Shown here: positions 55,536-64,000 of the stretch, piece by piece
How the letters are laid out: each line of letters starts with the position of its first letter
Numbering within the stretch: the stretch's first letter is position 1
Assembly: GCF_042186555.1 (NCBI RefSeq)
Contig: NC_133336.1
Coordinates: 34,907,082-34,971,081, forward strand
Direction of reading: 5' to 3'
Origin: Aquarana catesbeiana
Lineage: Eukaryota; Chordata; Amphibia; Anura; Ranidae
DNA: 64,000 nt
Notes under the pieces: generated by a model
What the model was told of the DNA's origin: nothing
Databases searched by the model: none
Seen by the model: the letters and a program-made list of their open reading frames with translations, nothing else
Translations under genes and position numbers: made by a program

Positions 55536-55590
55536 GGTAGATGGCAGCAGATTTTTATCAGGAATGCCTTGGTATATTTTTTCATTCATC
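54850..55590 (-). pseudogene. L1-like ORF1 remnant
   Basis: FPDYSQEIQQQRKSFTDTQK (about 54890-54960) is the typical C-terminal part of L1-type ORF1, and RDRDRI-like sequence precedes it. A leucine-rich region with QLQVRALQEQAIDTENC, a likely coiled coil, lies upstream in another frame. Frames are broken. Confidence 0.65.
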
Positions 55591-55813
55591 CTTCCTTCAA
55601 TGATCTGAAGATTGCCAGTTCCGTATGCTGAAAAACAGCCCCACCCACACCATGAATGTTCCCACTTCCAAACTTCACTGTTGGCATTGGGATGTTTTCG
55701 GGGTGATGTGCCATTTTACCTACAAACATGGTGTGTATTATGGCTTCCAAACCGTTCAATTTTTTGTCTCATCTGACCAGACTATATTCTCCCAATATTT
55801 CACAGCCTTGTCT

Positions 55814-55999
55814 AAGACCCCATACACATTTTTGATTTTCTGCTGATTTTTGTCTTCAGATTTACCAAAACCATATAATATGAGGTCAAACCTTAAGAGT
55901 TTCAATTTGTATGCAATCAGGCCGGCCCTTGCACTACATGGTTTTGGTAAATCTGAAAACAAAAATCGGCAGAAAATCTAATAATGTGTATGTGGCATT
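55814..55999. mobile_element. MITE 'GATTTACCAAAACCATG' family (copy 2), in Tc1
   Basis: Ends ACCCCATACACATTTTT and AATGTGTATGTGGC are inverted. The core includes CAGATTTACCAAAACCATA and GCAATCAGGCCGGCCC. Splits the Tc1 transposase region. Confidence 0.72.
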
Positions 56000-56418
56000 A
56001 ATGATGTGCAGCAAAACTATAAACGAGCTTCAACAGGCTTTATCTTCAGCAATGGAGTCTTGTGTGGTGAGCGTGCATACAGGCCATGGTGGGTGAGTGC
56101 TTTACGTATTGTTTTTTATTAAACAATTGTACCTGCTAATTCCAGGTTTCTAAAGCTCTCCACAAGTGGTCCTTGGGTCTTGGACAACTCTTAGAATTCT
56201 TTCACTCCTTTGTCAAAAATCTTGCGAGGAGCACCTGGTTGTGGCCGGTTTATGGTGAAATGATGTTCTTTCCACTTCCAGGTTATGGCCCCAACAGTGC
56301 TCACCGGAACATTCAGAAGTTTAGAAATCCTTCTGTAACTAATGCGACCGGTACATTTTGCAACAATAAGGATATAATCACACACATAGGTTGGACTTGT
56401 GTCTTTTTTCAGCCTCAC
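56000..56418 (-). pseudogene. Tc1 transposase N-terminal region
   Basis: Minus-strand reading at 56191-56365 gives TGRISYRRISKLLNVPVSTV then TWKWKEH, RPQPGAPRKI; this is the paired-like DNA-binding region and the GRP-like linker. The CR1 tail at 56365-56431 interrupts its start. Confidence 0.75.
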
Positions 56419-56431
56419 CTACTATGTAACT
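56365..56431 (+). mobile_element. CR1 3' tail inserted in Tc1
   Basis: TCACACACATAGGTTGGACT, GTGTCTTTTTTCAGCC and ACCTACTATGTAACTA are the reverse complement of the CR1 end at 3149-3213, minus a short internal piece. An ATAAG word at both edges may be the target duplication. Confidence 0.7.
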
Positions 56432-56952
56432 ATAAGAGCTTGAGAGCTCTTTGCTTTTACCCATTATGAGATGTTTCTTGTGTGACACGTTGGTAATGAG
56501 ACATCTTTTTATAGGCCATCAGTTGAGACTGAACCATCTGACAAGGGCCAGGATTGCTTTCTAATTACTGATAGATTTCAGCTGGTGACTTGGCTTTCCA
56601 TGCCTTTTTGCACCTCCCTTTCTTCATGTGTTCAATACTTTTTCCCTGTGTCATTGCATTTTATTACAGAGAACTCCATTTCTGAACTTATTTGTTTTGG
56701 TGTCTTTGTATGTATGGATTGCATGGGTTGTTACCAGTGGTGAATATTTCATGTCAATAGCACCTTCAGAAATATATTTACCTAGAAAAATGGTGACAAG
56801 TTCAATACTTATTTCACCTGCTGTATGTAGCCTTCAGGCCTTATTCTAATCACCAACCTGCCAAAGTCTCTCTTTGGGAAATCCCCCCCCAGGACTTGGT
56901 GAATTGGTCCCTAAGGAGTGAGATCCACTAGATTGGCCTAGGTAAACATATA

Positions 56953-57129
56953 GGGGTTGATTTACTAAAACTGGAGCACTCAGAATATGGTGCAGCTGTG
57001 CATGGTAGCCAATCAGCTTTCAACTTCAGCTTGTTCAATTAAGCTTTGGCAATAAAACCTGGAAGCTGATTGGTTTCTATGGAGAGCTGCACCAGATTTT
57101 GCACTCTTCAGGTTTAGTAAATCAACCCC
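56953..57129. mobile_element. MITE with GGGGTTGATTTAC ends and 3-bp duplication
   Basis: GGGGTTGATTTACTAAA at the left faces TTTAGTAAATCAACCCC at the right. ATA flanks both sides (56950-56952 and 57130-57132), and the unoccupied version of the site is seen at 42211-42220. A three-base duplication fits PIF/Harbinger-type insertion. Confidence 0.85.
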
Positions 57130-57330
57130 ATAGAGTGCCTTACCTGTCAGGAGCCTTGCACTCCCGGAGGTTGAAGGCCCTTTCTCTATGAAGGCTGGGC
57201 CATTGCTGTACCCTCATGCAGGTTTTCTTTTTTTTTTTTTTTTTTTTTCTCTTTTGTGTGCTGCGAGTTCACTTTTTTTTGCACAGGGTTTCAACAAGTA
57301 CCGCACCATAGAAAAAGATCAGATACTCAC

Positions 57331-57476
57331 AATAGATTCTGTTAAAGCATCCCTGTCTGCTCTGATAATGTTGGTGTTCAACCTGCAGTCCACCAATAGT
57401 CTCTCTCCACACCAATACTTCAGAATAGGCTTGACCTGACGCCCACTGCGAGTAGTCAAAGACTGGGTGGAAACAT
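57331..57476 (-). CDS. MIS18BP1: MIS18BP1 exon 2 with CENP-C-like motif
   Basis: A 146-bp exon between AG (57478-57477) and a GTGAGT donor (from 57330). It encodes VSTQSLTT then RSGRQVKPILKYWCGERL, followed by VDCRLNTNIIRADRDALTES. The R-S-G-R-x-x-K-P-x-x-x-Y-W pattern matches the CENP-C motif, which binds the CENP-A nucleosome. M18BP1 of frogs, birds and fishes is known to carry this motif after the SANTA domain, and placental mammals have lost it. The first two bases complete an asparagine codon begun by exon 1, and the exon ends at a codon boundary. Confidence 0.93.
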
Positions 57477-57530
57477 CTATAAAATGTCCAACATTACAGA
57501 AGAGTTAACCTTTTTTTGTATAGAAATCTT

Positions 57531-57721
57531 AAGCTAGATACACACGATTTTGTTGTTTGATTTCCTTTAGATTTACCAAAACCATGTAGTGCGAGGGCCG
57601 GCCTGATTGCATACACATTGCAACTGTTGAGGTCTGACCTCATTTTATATGGTTTTGGTAAACCTAAAAGGAAAAAAAAAAAAAACTATAGAAAATTGTA
57701 TAGTGTGTGTATCCAGCTTTA
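57531..57721. mobile_element. MITE 'GATTTACCAAAACCATG' family (copy 3)
   Basis: AAGCTAGATACACACGATTTT at the left end faces GTGTGTGTATCCAGCTT at the right. The core AGATTTACCAAAACCATGTA and its inverse ATGGTTTTGGTAAACC are 75 bases apart. Best preserved of three copies, 55 bp upstream of the CENP-C exon acceptor. Confidence 0.82.
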
Positions 57722-58589
57722 CTGCAGACATTTTTCTTAGAAATACAGTATTAAGATTTACATAAACGATTTCTAAAGCAAGGACACTTTTTTCTACAGC
57801 ACTTTACAGAGTCATTGCACCATTCACATCATTCCTGCCCCTGAAAGGAAACAGGATAGAGTCCCAGTGGTTCTCACCTCCTGTCCTCCGACAGGCCAGG
57901 TTTGCAAGATAACTGAAATAAATCACAGGTGATATCATTTGCTGCTCAGTGATTGCACTATTCTAGTCTGCATCTCCCCAAGGTAATACTTAAAATCTGG
58001 CCTGTTAGTGGGTCCTGAGGGAAGGAGTTGAGAACCACTGGGATAGACAGAGATATACACAGATAATCAATTATCACTTAAGAGACTGTCAAGAGTGGTA
58101 ATTGTGCATGCTTTTCTTCCATTTCTGTCAGCAGTATAGACACTCCTGCAGTCATCCTATCATTATAGTAATGGACTACAAGTAATTACAAATAAATCCA
58201 CTGCTGCAGCCTCCCCCAACCTGCCACCTCAAGAGCCGGGGATCTTCTCCCTAAACTCACTGTCACTGTCACTGTAAACTCTCCCTAAACTCACTGTCAA
58301 AATAAAAAACGTGGCCGTGCAGGGTTCCGTCCACCCAGCCGTGTCATTCATTTACAGTGATCTGTGAATGGGGGAACTACAAATAATCAATAGCCTTTGT
58401 GGCTGTTGGCTTGTAGTTCTCAATGAACTACCATGGCGCTGTTATAGTTTTTAAGACTAGATCGGACAACTTATAGACACATTAGGACAAGCAGTGTGTT
58501 AGTGACTGGATCACCAGATGAAATAAAGGGGAGAAGAAAAAAAGCTTTAAAAAAAAAGTGTTACTAAAGTTAATTTTTATTTTGATTAA
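57722..58589. other. Intron 1 sequence, mostly unassigned
   Basis: 57850-58050 includes CTGTCCTCCGACAGGCC and GGCCTGTTAGTGGGTCCTGAG around a possible decayed palindrome. No exon supported. Confidence 0.35.
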
Positions 58590-59035
58590 AATAACAAACA
58601 TGTTATACTTACCTCTATTGTGCAGTGGTATTTCACAGAGTGGCCCTGATCCTCCTCTTCTGGGGTCCCCGGCAACAATCTTGGCTCCTCCTCTTCTTCT
58701 TCTTAGGGACTACCATAGCCAGCCGCTGGCTATAGGGAGAGCGTAGTCTGCACGCTCCCAACCTGTGTGTCTATGGAGCAACGCTCCATAGACTTACACA
58801 GCGGGACTTAAGGACTTAAGCCCGTCCCACACTTACTCTTCACTACATCTGATTGCCAGCAACAAGAGCCAATGGCTCCTGCTGCTTCTCGAATGTTGTG
58901 TAAAGAGGAAAAGAGGGGAGAATATATGGAGCTGTGCACAGTGCTGATCTCTTCTCCCATCTCTTCCCCTTCACACAGGGAATAAGGGGGCATGGAGAAA
59001 CTGAAAACATTTTTTTACCTTAATGCAAACAATGC
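58590..59035. repeat. Interspersed repeat, 'AACATGTTATACTTAC' family (copy 3)
   Basis: AACAAACATGTTATACTTACC, GATCCTCCTCTTCTGGGGTC and TTTTTTACCTTAATGCA follow the order of the copies at 33690 and 36010. Confidence 0.62.
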
Positions 59036-59696
59036 ATTAAAGCGGAGTTCTGCCAATTTTTTAATTTTTTTTAAAAGTCAGCAGCTACAAATACTGCAGC
59101 TGCTGACTTTTAAAATATGGACACTCACCTGTCCAGGGTGCCCGCTTAAGTTACTAAACTCAGGACTCTGCATTCACTATATCTGGCCTCCCACAGAACA
59201 TGGGAATGCAATTAGTTTAGTAAATATAAACTGCTAAATACCTTTTCTCATCAGAAGTATATAGCAGTCTTGTGACTTCTATCAATGTCCGGCACTGGTT
59301 AAAGCTTGTAGGTGGAGTTTTCATTCTCCTCCGACTGACCTATGAGGCTGCAGGACCCCTGACCCTCTGTCTGGACAGTGCTGATTTGCCCTGTGCTGAT
59401 CACATGCATCCTCCTAAGAAAAAAAAAACCTCTCTAGCAATACACACCAAACTGAGAATGTTCAGAGTGCCTCCAAGGCTCTGTACTGTCAGGAGATGGA
59501 TTGGGGATTGTGGAAGAAGGGGATGATCAAAGAAGACAGGAACAAACAGCGTTTTTACACAATGTGGAAGATTAAACCCTTAAGTTCCAAAGTGAGTATA
59601 ACAAGAATGCTTTACTGCATATACAGATGGATTTTACTGTTGTGGGTTTATAACACTAATACTCCTTTAATTACCAATGACTCAGGAAGCACTTAC

Positions 59697-59923
59697 TACG
59701 ACTTGATGATCTGCCTTCATATTCATACTCTCCAACTGGGTGTTCAGGATCCTCCATTCTGAGGAATTCCAATTCTCTACTTGAAATCGGATTTGTCCCC
59801 TTGGTATGATTGCTGGGCTTTTTGCTCTTTGTATTTGGACAGCAACCAGAAGTTGCCTTTTTTACATTCTTTGTTACATTATCTTTGCTTAGAGGGTCCT
59901 CGGGCTGGTAAGGCATTACGTCA
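59697..59923 (-). CDS. MIS18BP1: MIS18BP1 first exon in the window
   Basis: A 227-bp exon with acceptor TTCATTTTAG (AG 59925-59924) and donor GTAAGT (from 59696). It encodes VMPYQPEDPLSKDNVTKNVK, a lysine/serine-rich stretch, RELEFLRMEDPEHPVGEYEY and ends EGRSSSR. No domain; it would lie between the SANTA domain and the CENP-C motif. It starts with one base completing an upstream codon, so at least one more coding exon precedes it. The single left-over base joins exon 2 in phase, giving RSSSRN-VSTQ. Confidence 0.82.
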
Positions 59924-60509
59924 CTAAAATGAATAAAAGGAATTATTAAAGCTGAACTTCAGGAATTTTTTAAACTTTCCATCTATTAAATCTTCTGCCC
60001 TTGTTGTTTTAACTTTGGATAGTAAATACCTTATACAGCCCACTTTGTTTCTTGTCTGCTCATTACCCTAGGCTTATGCCATCATGCACAGTTCTCTCTC
60101 ACTCTCGTGAGAGTTTGCCAGGAAGGGGAGGGGGGGTGAGTCATAAGAGGGCCAACAAGAGCTGAAGAGCTGGAGGTGTGCCTCTGTGTAAATCCAGGAA
60201 GTGAACAGGCAGCAGCTTCAGCTGCCCACAATTGAAATGGTTGCAGCCAGACTCAGCGGAGGGAGATTTCTGCACCATATTTGGCAAGTACAGAATCACA
60301 GTATATATAAAATAATATGTAAAGTGGTTGGAGGGAAGCTTCAGAATAGCAAAGAAGATGTTTTTATTAAAAATTATGTGAGCAGACTGCAGTTCCTCTT
60401 CAAATACAATATACCTGTACATTCCCCTTACCTGCCCTGAAAAGAGCCGAGAGAAAAATATGCTTTAGACTCAAATATATCTCTATTTTCACTTTCAACA
60501 CATTTTTTA
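59924..60509. other. Upstream intron sequence, nothing recognised
   Basis: Contains CTCTCTCACTCTCGTGAGAG (a short palindrome near 60090-60112) and a G run near 60127-60136. A short AG...GTAAGG spacing at 60430-60440 is too small for an exon. Confidence 0.35.
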
Positions 60510-60652
60510 TTAACCACTTCCATATCGGGCCAATTCTGGCATTCCAACATGTCACACTTTAAAATTGCGCACACTCGTGGAATGACGCAAAACTTTGGTA
60601 CCTAAAATTCTCCATAGGCAATGGTTTCATTTTTTTTTACAGGTTACCCAGT

Positions 60653-60950
60653 TTAGGCTGCATTCACACCTGAGTATTTTCAGCTCATAAAACGCCCGAA
60701 AAAACGACTGAAAAACGCCCAACAAGCAAAATCCCATTAATTTCAATGGCACTTGTTCACATCTGAGCATTTTGTCACCTGAAGCAAAATGCTTGGAAAA
60801 ACGCCCTAAGCTCAAAAAAGAACATGAGCTTCTTTGGGGCAGATTACAGGCATTTTTCTGCCTTTTACATTTGTGACCTGAACAAAATCACAGCAAAAAT
60901 CGCCGTAAAAAAGTGCAACTTTGAAACGCTCAAGTGTGAATGCAGCCTAA
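60653..60950. mobile_element. Palindromic MITE, TTAGGCTGCATTCACAC ends
   Basis: TTAGGCTGCATTCACACCTGA at the left faces AAGTGTGAATGCAGCCTAA at the right, 17 of 19 or so bases paired. Interior AAACGCCC words. Non-coding. Confidence 0.85.
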
Positions 60951-61357
60951 GGCCCCTTTCACACTGGGGCGGTGGGGGCGTCGGCGGTAAAACAGCGCTA
61001 TTTTTAGCGCTGCTTTACCGTCGTTTTTGCGGCGGTATTTGGCCGCTAGCGGTGCGGTTTTAACCCCCCGCTGGCGCCCGAAAAAGGGTTAAAACCGCTC
61101 GTATAGCGCGGCTATAGCCGCGGTATAGCCGCGCTGCCCCATTGATTTCAATGGGCAGGAGCGGTTTAGGAGCGGTGAATACACCGCTCCTTCACCGCTC
61201 CAAAGATGCGGCTTGCAGGAGTTTTTTCTTCTCCTGCCAGAGCACCGCTTCAGTGGGCTTTCACACTGAACAAACAGCAGCGGCTGTTTTGGGTCGGTTT
61301 GCAGGCGGTATTTTTAGCGCACTAACGCCTGCAAACCGCCCCAGTGTGAAAGGGCTC
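60951..61357. mobile_element. Palindromic MITE, 'TTTCACACTGGGGCGG' family (copy 5)
   Basis: GGCCCCTTTCACACTGGGGC at the left faces GCCCCAGTGTGAAAGGGCTC at the right. The self-complementary centre GCGCGGCTATAGCCGCGG is present as in copy 2. It abuts the preceding MITE without any spacer. Confidence 0.85.
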
Positions 61358-61675
61358 TTAGAGATACAGAGGAGGTCTTGCTCTAGAATTATTGCTTTCA
61401 CTCTACAGTTCGTAGTGTTACATATGCAAACACGACCTACGTATGCGTCCGCTTCTGCATGCTAGTATGAGGGGAGGAGGGAGCTTGAATTTTTTTTTTG
61501 GTTTATTTTTACACTTTGCCTTTAAATTTTTTCTTTTTTGATCACTTGTATTCCTAGTACAAGGAATGTAAACATCCCTTGTAATAGGAATCGGGCATGA
61601 CAGGTCCTCTTTATGGAGAGATGTGGGGTCTAATAAGTCCCCTGATCTCTCCTCTAGGCTGGAAAACCTGAGGTC

Positions 61676-61710
<35 letters not shown>

Positions 61711-62239
61711 ACGATCTCAGCTTCACAGCCAAAAAAAATGGCAGTGTTTACATCTGCCGGAAGTGATGTCATAACATTGCGCCCGGCTTCCGAAGGTCAT
61801 AGAGATGGATGGGGACCATGTGGTCTCCGGTCATCTCTATGGTAAATGGCCGTCACCGGCAGATTCATTCTTCGGCTCGCCAATTACACGGAGGGTGGCG
61901 GGGAACTCCCCTCCATGATTGTTTTTACATTGCAGGGAATCACCAGCAGAAAAAAAAATATCTGAATAATGCCTGTAGCTGCAGGCATCATTTCGATATC
62001 TCCACTTCAAGTCCAGGACGTCATATGAGGTCCTACGGTATGGAAATGGTTAAAGTTTTAACAAACTTCATCAAGGTTATAGAGGTGCATGTATTTGTAT
62101 AATCGACGATCAACCGTTATACGATATATAGTACAGGATCACGTGTGTCTCAAGTATTGATGGACTGGTAGAGCGGTTGTACCTTTGGCCTAGCGGATGA
62201 GTATTTGAAAATCTAAACTGCTCCATAGGTGGTTGGGTA

Positions 62240-62437
62240 TTAAAGAGGAAGTAAACTTCCTCTGCAGACATTTACCTATAGGTAAGCATAAAAAGATGTG
62301 CGGGTGCCGCTGCAACAGCTTTGTTCTAAGGTAATTCATAATGAGCTAGTATGCGATGCAATGCATACTAGCTCATTATGCCTTTGGCTTGCAGGGTTTT
62401 TTGGGTTTTTTTTCTAAAAGGTTTACAACCTCTTTAA
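62240..62437. mobile_element. Small TTAA-flanked palindrome with perfect hairpin
   Basis: TTAAAGAGGAAGTAAACTTCC at the left faces GTTTACAACCTCTTTAA at the right, with TTAA duplicated. An 18-base perfect stem, CATAATGAGCTAGTATGC (62337-62354) against 62363-62380, forms the centre with an 8-base loop. Confidence 0.78.
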
Positions 62438-63231
62438 ATGGAGAGGGGAGCTTCCCAAATCCAACTTATCAAGAGCATTATCATGTGAACGGAGAGAACA
62501 TGGTTCATTTGGTTTAAGCTATAACAATAACAATAATAGGGCAGGAACTGACACCGTCCTGGAAGATTCCTGGAAAGTGAGTTAACAGGTTTATTAATAA
62601 CTCTTTTTTCCCCAAGTCATCCTCCAGGATGACTTACTGAGAGGACCAAAAAGAACTACCCGATTAGGGTGGAACCACAGCTTGAAGCATCTTCCTCCCG
62701 GAAGCTGGACCCGGTTGCTGTTTTGCAGAACTGGGGAGGAGATGCTCTGACCCCTTCAGCCCAGGAAGTGGCCCCTGCTCTGTCGGAATGAGCTCTGACA
62801 TTTTCCGGAGGAACCAGCTATGATGCTCGGTAACCTTTTAATAATTGCAGATTTCCATCGTCATGCGGTCGTAATATTTAGACACCCTCTTGCCTTTTTT
62901 GGGCCCAGAACAAAACAAACTAGAGGTGGATCTTTAATCTTTAGATCTCTCATTGTAGGCTATCAGACACATTCTAACAACTAATTTATTGAATGCTGCT
63001 TCTTTAGTATCTCCGCAAAAAGACGGAATTATGGAACGAAGGATAGTCCGATGAAAAATCTTTAGCCACTATGGGAAAGAAATACAAAAACTAAGCATAC
63101 GAGCGATAACAAAGTCAATCAGATACAATGATAAATCACACCCTACATAAAAATCTCACACCCTACATAATAATCTTCATACAAGAGATACCTGTGGACA
63201 TTTAGATAATAGGCCCTTGTATTATATAGGA
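62438..63231. other. Unassigned repeat-like sequence
   Basis: 62550-62700 contains GTCATCCTCCAGGATGACTT (a palindrome) and resembles a retroelement end in style, but nothing diagnostic was found. ATAAATCACACCCTACATAA is repeated twice near 63130-63165. Confidence 0.35.
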
Positions 63232-63530
63232 CAGTGGTCTCCAAACTGCGGCCCTTTGCTTGTTTTTATTTGGCCCTTGGGGCACGATTTCATCCACTGA
63301 TAAAAACAATGGGGCATAATTCCTCTGATTGACACCAATGAAGGGGGCACATTTCCTACCAATGACACCAAGAATGGGGAGCAATTATTCTCACTAAAAC
63401 AAACAATGGGGCATTATTTTTTTCCCACTGACGCTGGTACCTTTTCTACTGCCACTGGCCACAGTCCGGCCCTCCTAAAGTCTGAAGGACAGTAAACTGG
63501 CCCTTTGTTTAGAAAGTTTGGAGACCCCTG
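63232..63530. mobile_element. hAT-like MITE, CAGTGGTCTCCAAACTG ends
   Basis: CAGTGGTCTCCAAACTGCGG at the left faces AGTTTGGAGACCCCTG at the right, with GGCCCTTTG near both ends. The terminus is related to the one at 36863-37019. Non-coding. Confidence 0.8.
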
Positions 63531-64000
63531 ATCTAGGAGATTTCTGCCCCAAATGTCATTCATACCCAAAATGCATATGCCCATACCACTGATCTTTCTC
63601 CCCTCTGAATGCTGGTATGGCAGCTATGTGAGTCTTTGGAAACGAACTGGGTAAAAAAAATGAACCCAACTATTTTAAGAATGACAGGTGCTCTGCCCAA
63701 TGTTAGAAGTCTGACTCCACTCCAGTAGGAAATGGCACATTGTGATACCAGTGCACGTTAAGTAATGCAGATCACTACTTCTGGAGACGGAGCCTGTAGC
63801 AGTAACAAAACGTTCATATTGACTTGCTATACCTGTACTGTAAATGAGATATACTGATGGTTTTTTAACATATACAATAGTACTGAACTTAAAACGTACC
63901 CAGACAGGTATAGGGGTTAGAGAGATAGCAAGTCGTGATACCACATCTACAGGCCATATCCCTGCCCATTATCTGCAGCAAAATAGCCAATTACACCACC
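63531..64000. other. Window edge, nothing recognised
   Basis: A short open frame on the minus strand (63675-63944) has no recognisable features and no convincing splice sites. No exon of MIS18BP1 could be supported here. Confidence 0.35.

Larger units (their letters stand above)
47854..56825 (-). mobile_element. Tc1-family transposon split by nested insertions
   Basis: The left end CAGCGGGTAAATAAGTATTG (47856 on) is the inverse of the right end, CAATACTTATTTCACCTGCTG then TA at 56824-56825; about 200 bp of terminal repeat can be aligned. Element pieces are 47856-48191, 50604-about 50800, about 55530-55813, 56000-56364 and 56432-56825. Between them lie a pair of TTAA elements, an L1-like LINE, a MITE and a CR1 tail. 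The pieces in order restore one Tc1 copy of roughly 2.1 kb with minus-strand transposase remnants. Confidence 0.85.
60510..62053. mobile_element. TTAA element CCACTT family, split by two MITEs
   Basis: TTAACCACTTCCATATCGGG at the left, GGAAATGG then TTAA (62050-62053) at the right. Phrases AATTGCGCACACTCGTGG, ATTCTCCATAGGCAATGG, AGATACAGAGGAGGTCTTG and CTAGAATTATTGC match 17.4-17.6 kb, where they are continuous. Here they are separated by the insertions at 60653-61357. A 31-A run sits at 61679-61709. Confidence 0.75.

Noticed and set aside
63675..63944. A coding exon at the window edge (minus strand)
   Set aside because: No matching splice sites, no recognisable sequence, and the frame does not connect to exon 1.
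1..64000. CRISPR arrays, operons or bacterial-type systems
   Set aside because: Tandem arrays here have no unique spacers, and everything else (spliced exons, LINEs, SINEs, MITEs) shows a vertebrate nuclear genome.

Overview
The window is animal nuclear DNA, most likely from an anuran amphibian and probably a true frog. There are no compact gene arrays. A spliced minus-strand gene is spread over about 49.5 kb, with introns packed with CR1 and L1-like LINEs, DIRS-type tyrosine-recombinase retrotransposons, a Penelope-like element, Tc1 transposons, a V-SINE and many palindromic MITEs. The frog assignment is an inference from this mix (DIRS, Penelope with hammerhead-like motifs, TTAA-flanked MITEs) and from the non-mammalian form of the host gene.

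Host gene: the minus strand carries the C-terminal part of MIS18BP1 (M18BP1/KNL2), the centromere licensing factor that helps load CENP-A. Nine coding exons were found: 59697-59923, 57331-57476, 41863-41926, 37306-38791, 35417-35950, 32486-32658, 26434-26573, 16278-16332 and 10420-10532. All splice phases agree and give one open frame of 978 codons plus a stop. Landmarks are a CENP-C-like motif (exon at 57.4 kb), a long acidic/serine-rich linker (38.8-35.4 kb), a SANT/Myb domain split across 35.4 and 32.6 kb, a basic KRKQQMREFL segment (26.5 kb) and the acidic C-terminus (10.4 kb). The N-terminal part, including the SANTA domain, is not seen and should lie beyond position 64000. The large linker exon has a partial tandem copy as the next exon, and both copies end in a GC (not GT) splice donor.

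Layout: 1-10.4 kb is downstream of the gene (DIRS recombinase remnant, MITEs, a nearly full CR1 with esterase, endonuclease and RT modules). 10.4-16.3 kb holds a large nested palindrome and DIRS debris. 16.3-26.4 kb holds TTAA elements, a minisatellite, a Tc1 5' half and two DIRS remnants. 26.6-32.5 kb holds MITEs, a Tc1 3' end and DIRS termini. 32.7-41.9 kb has the clustered exons among MITEs and a V-SINE. 41.9-57.3 kb is one large intron with a Penelope insertion, a hammerhead-like hairpin, and a Tc1 element into which TTAA elements, an L1-like LINE, a MITE and a CR1 tail have inserted. 57.5-64 kb has the first visible exon, nested MITEs and repeats.

Most interesting: the in-frame exon duplication with GC donors and a splice acceptor apparently born from coding sequence; the retained CENP-C motif; three hammerhead-ribozyme-like folds, one with an intact core; a filled versus empty MITE site inside one intron; and pairs of elements sharing a single TTAA target site.
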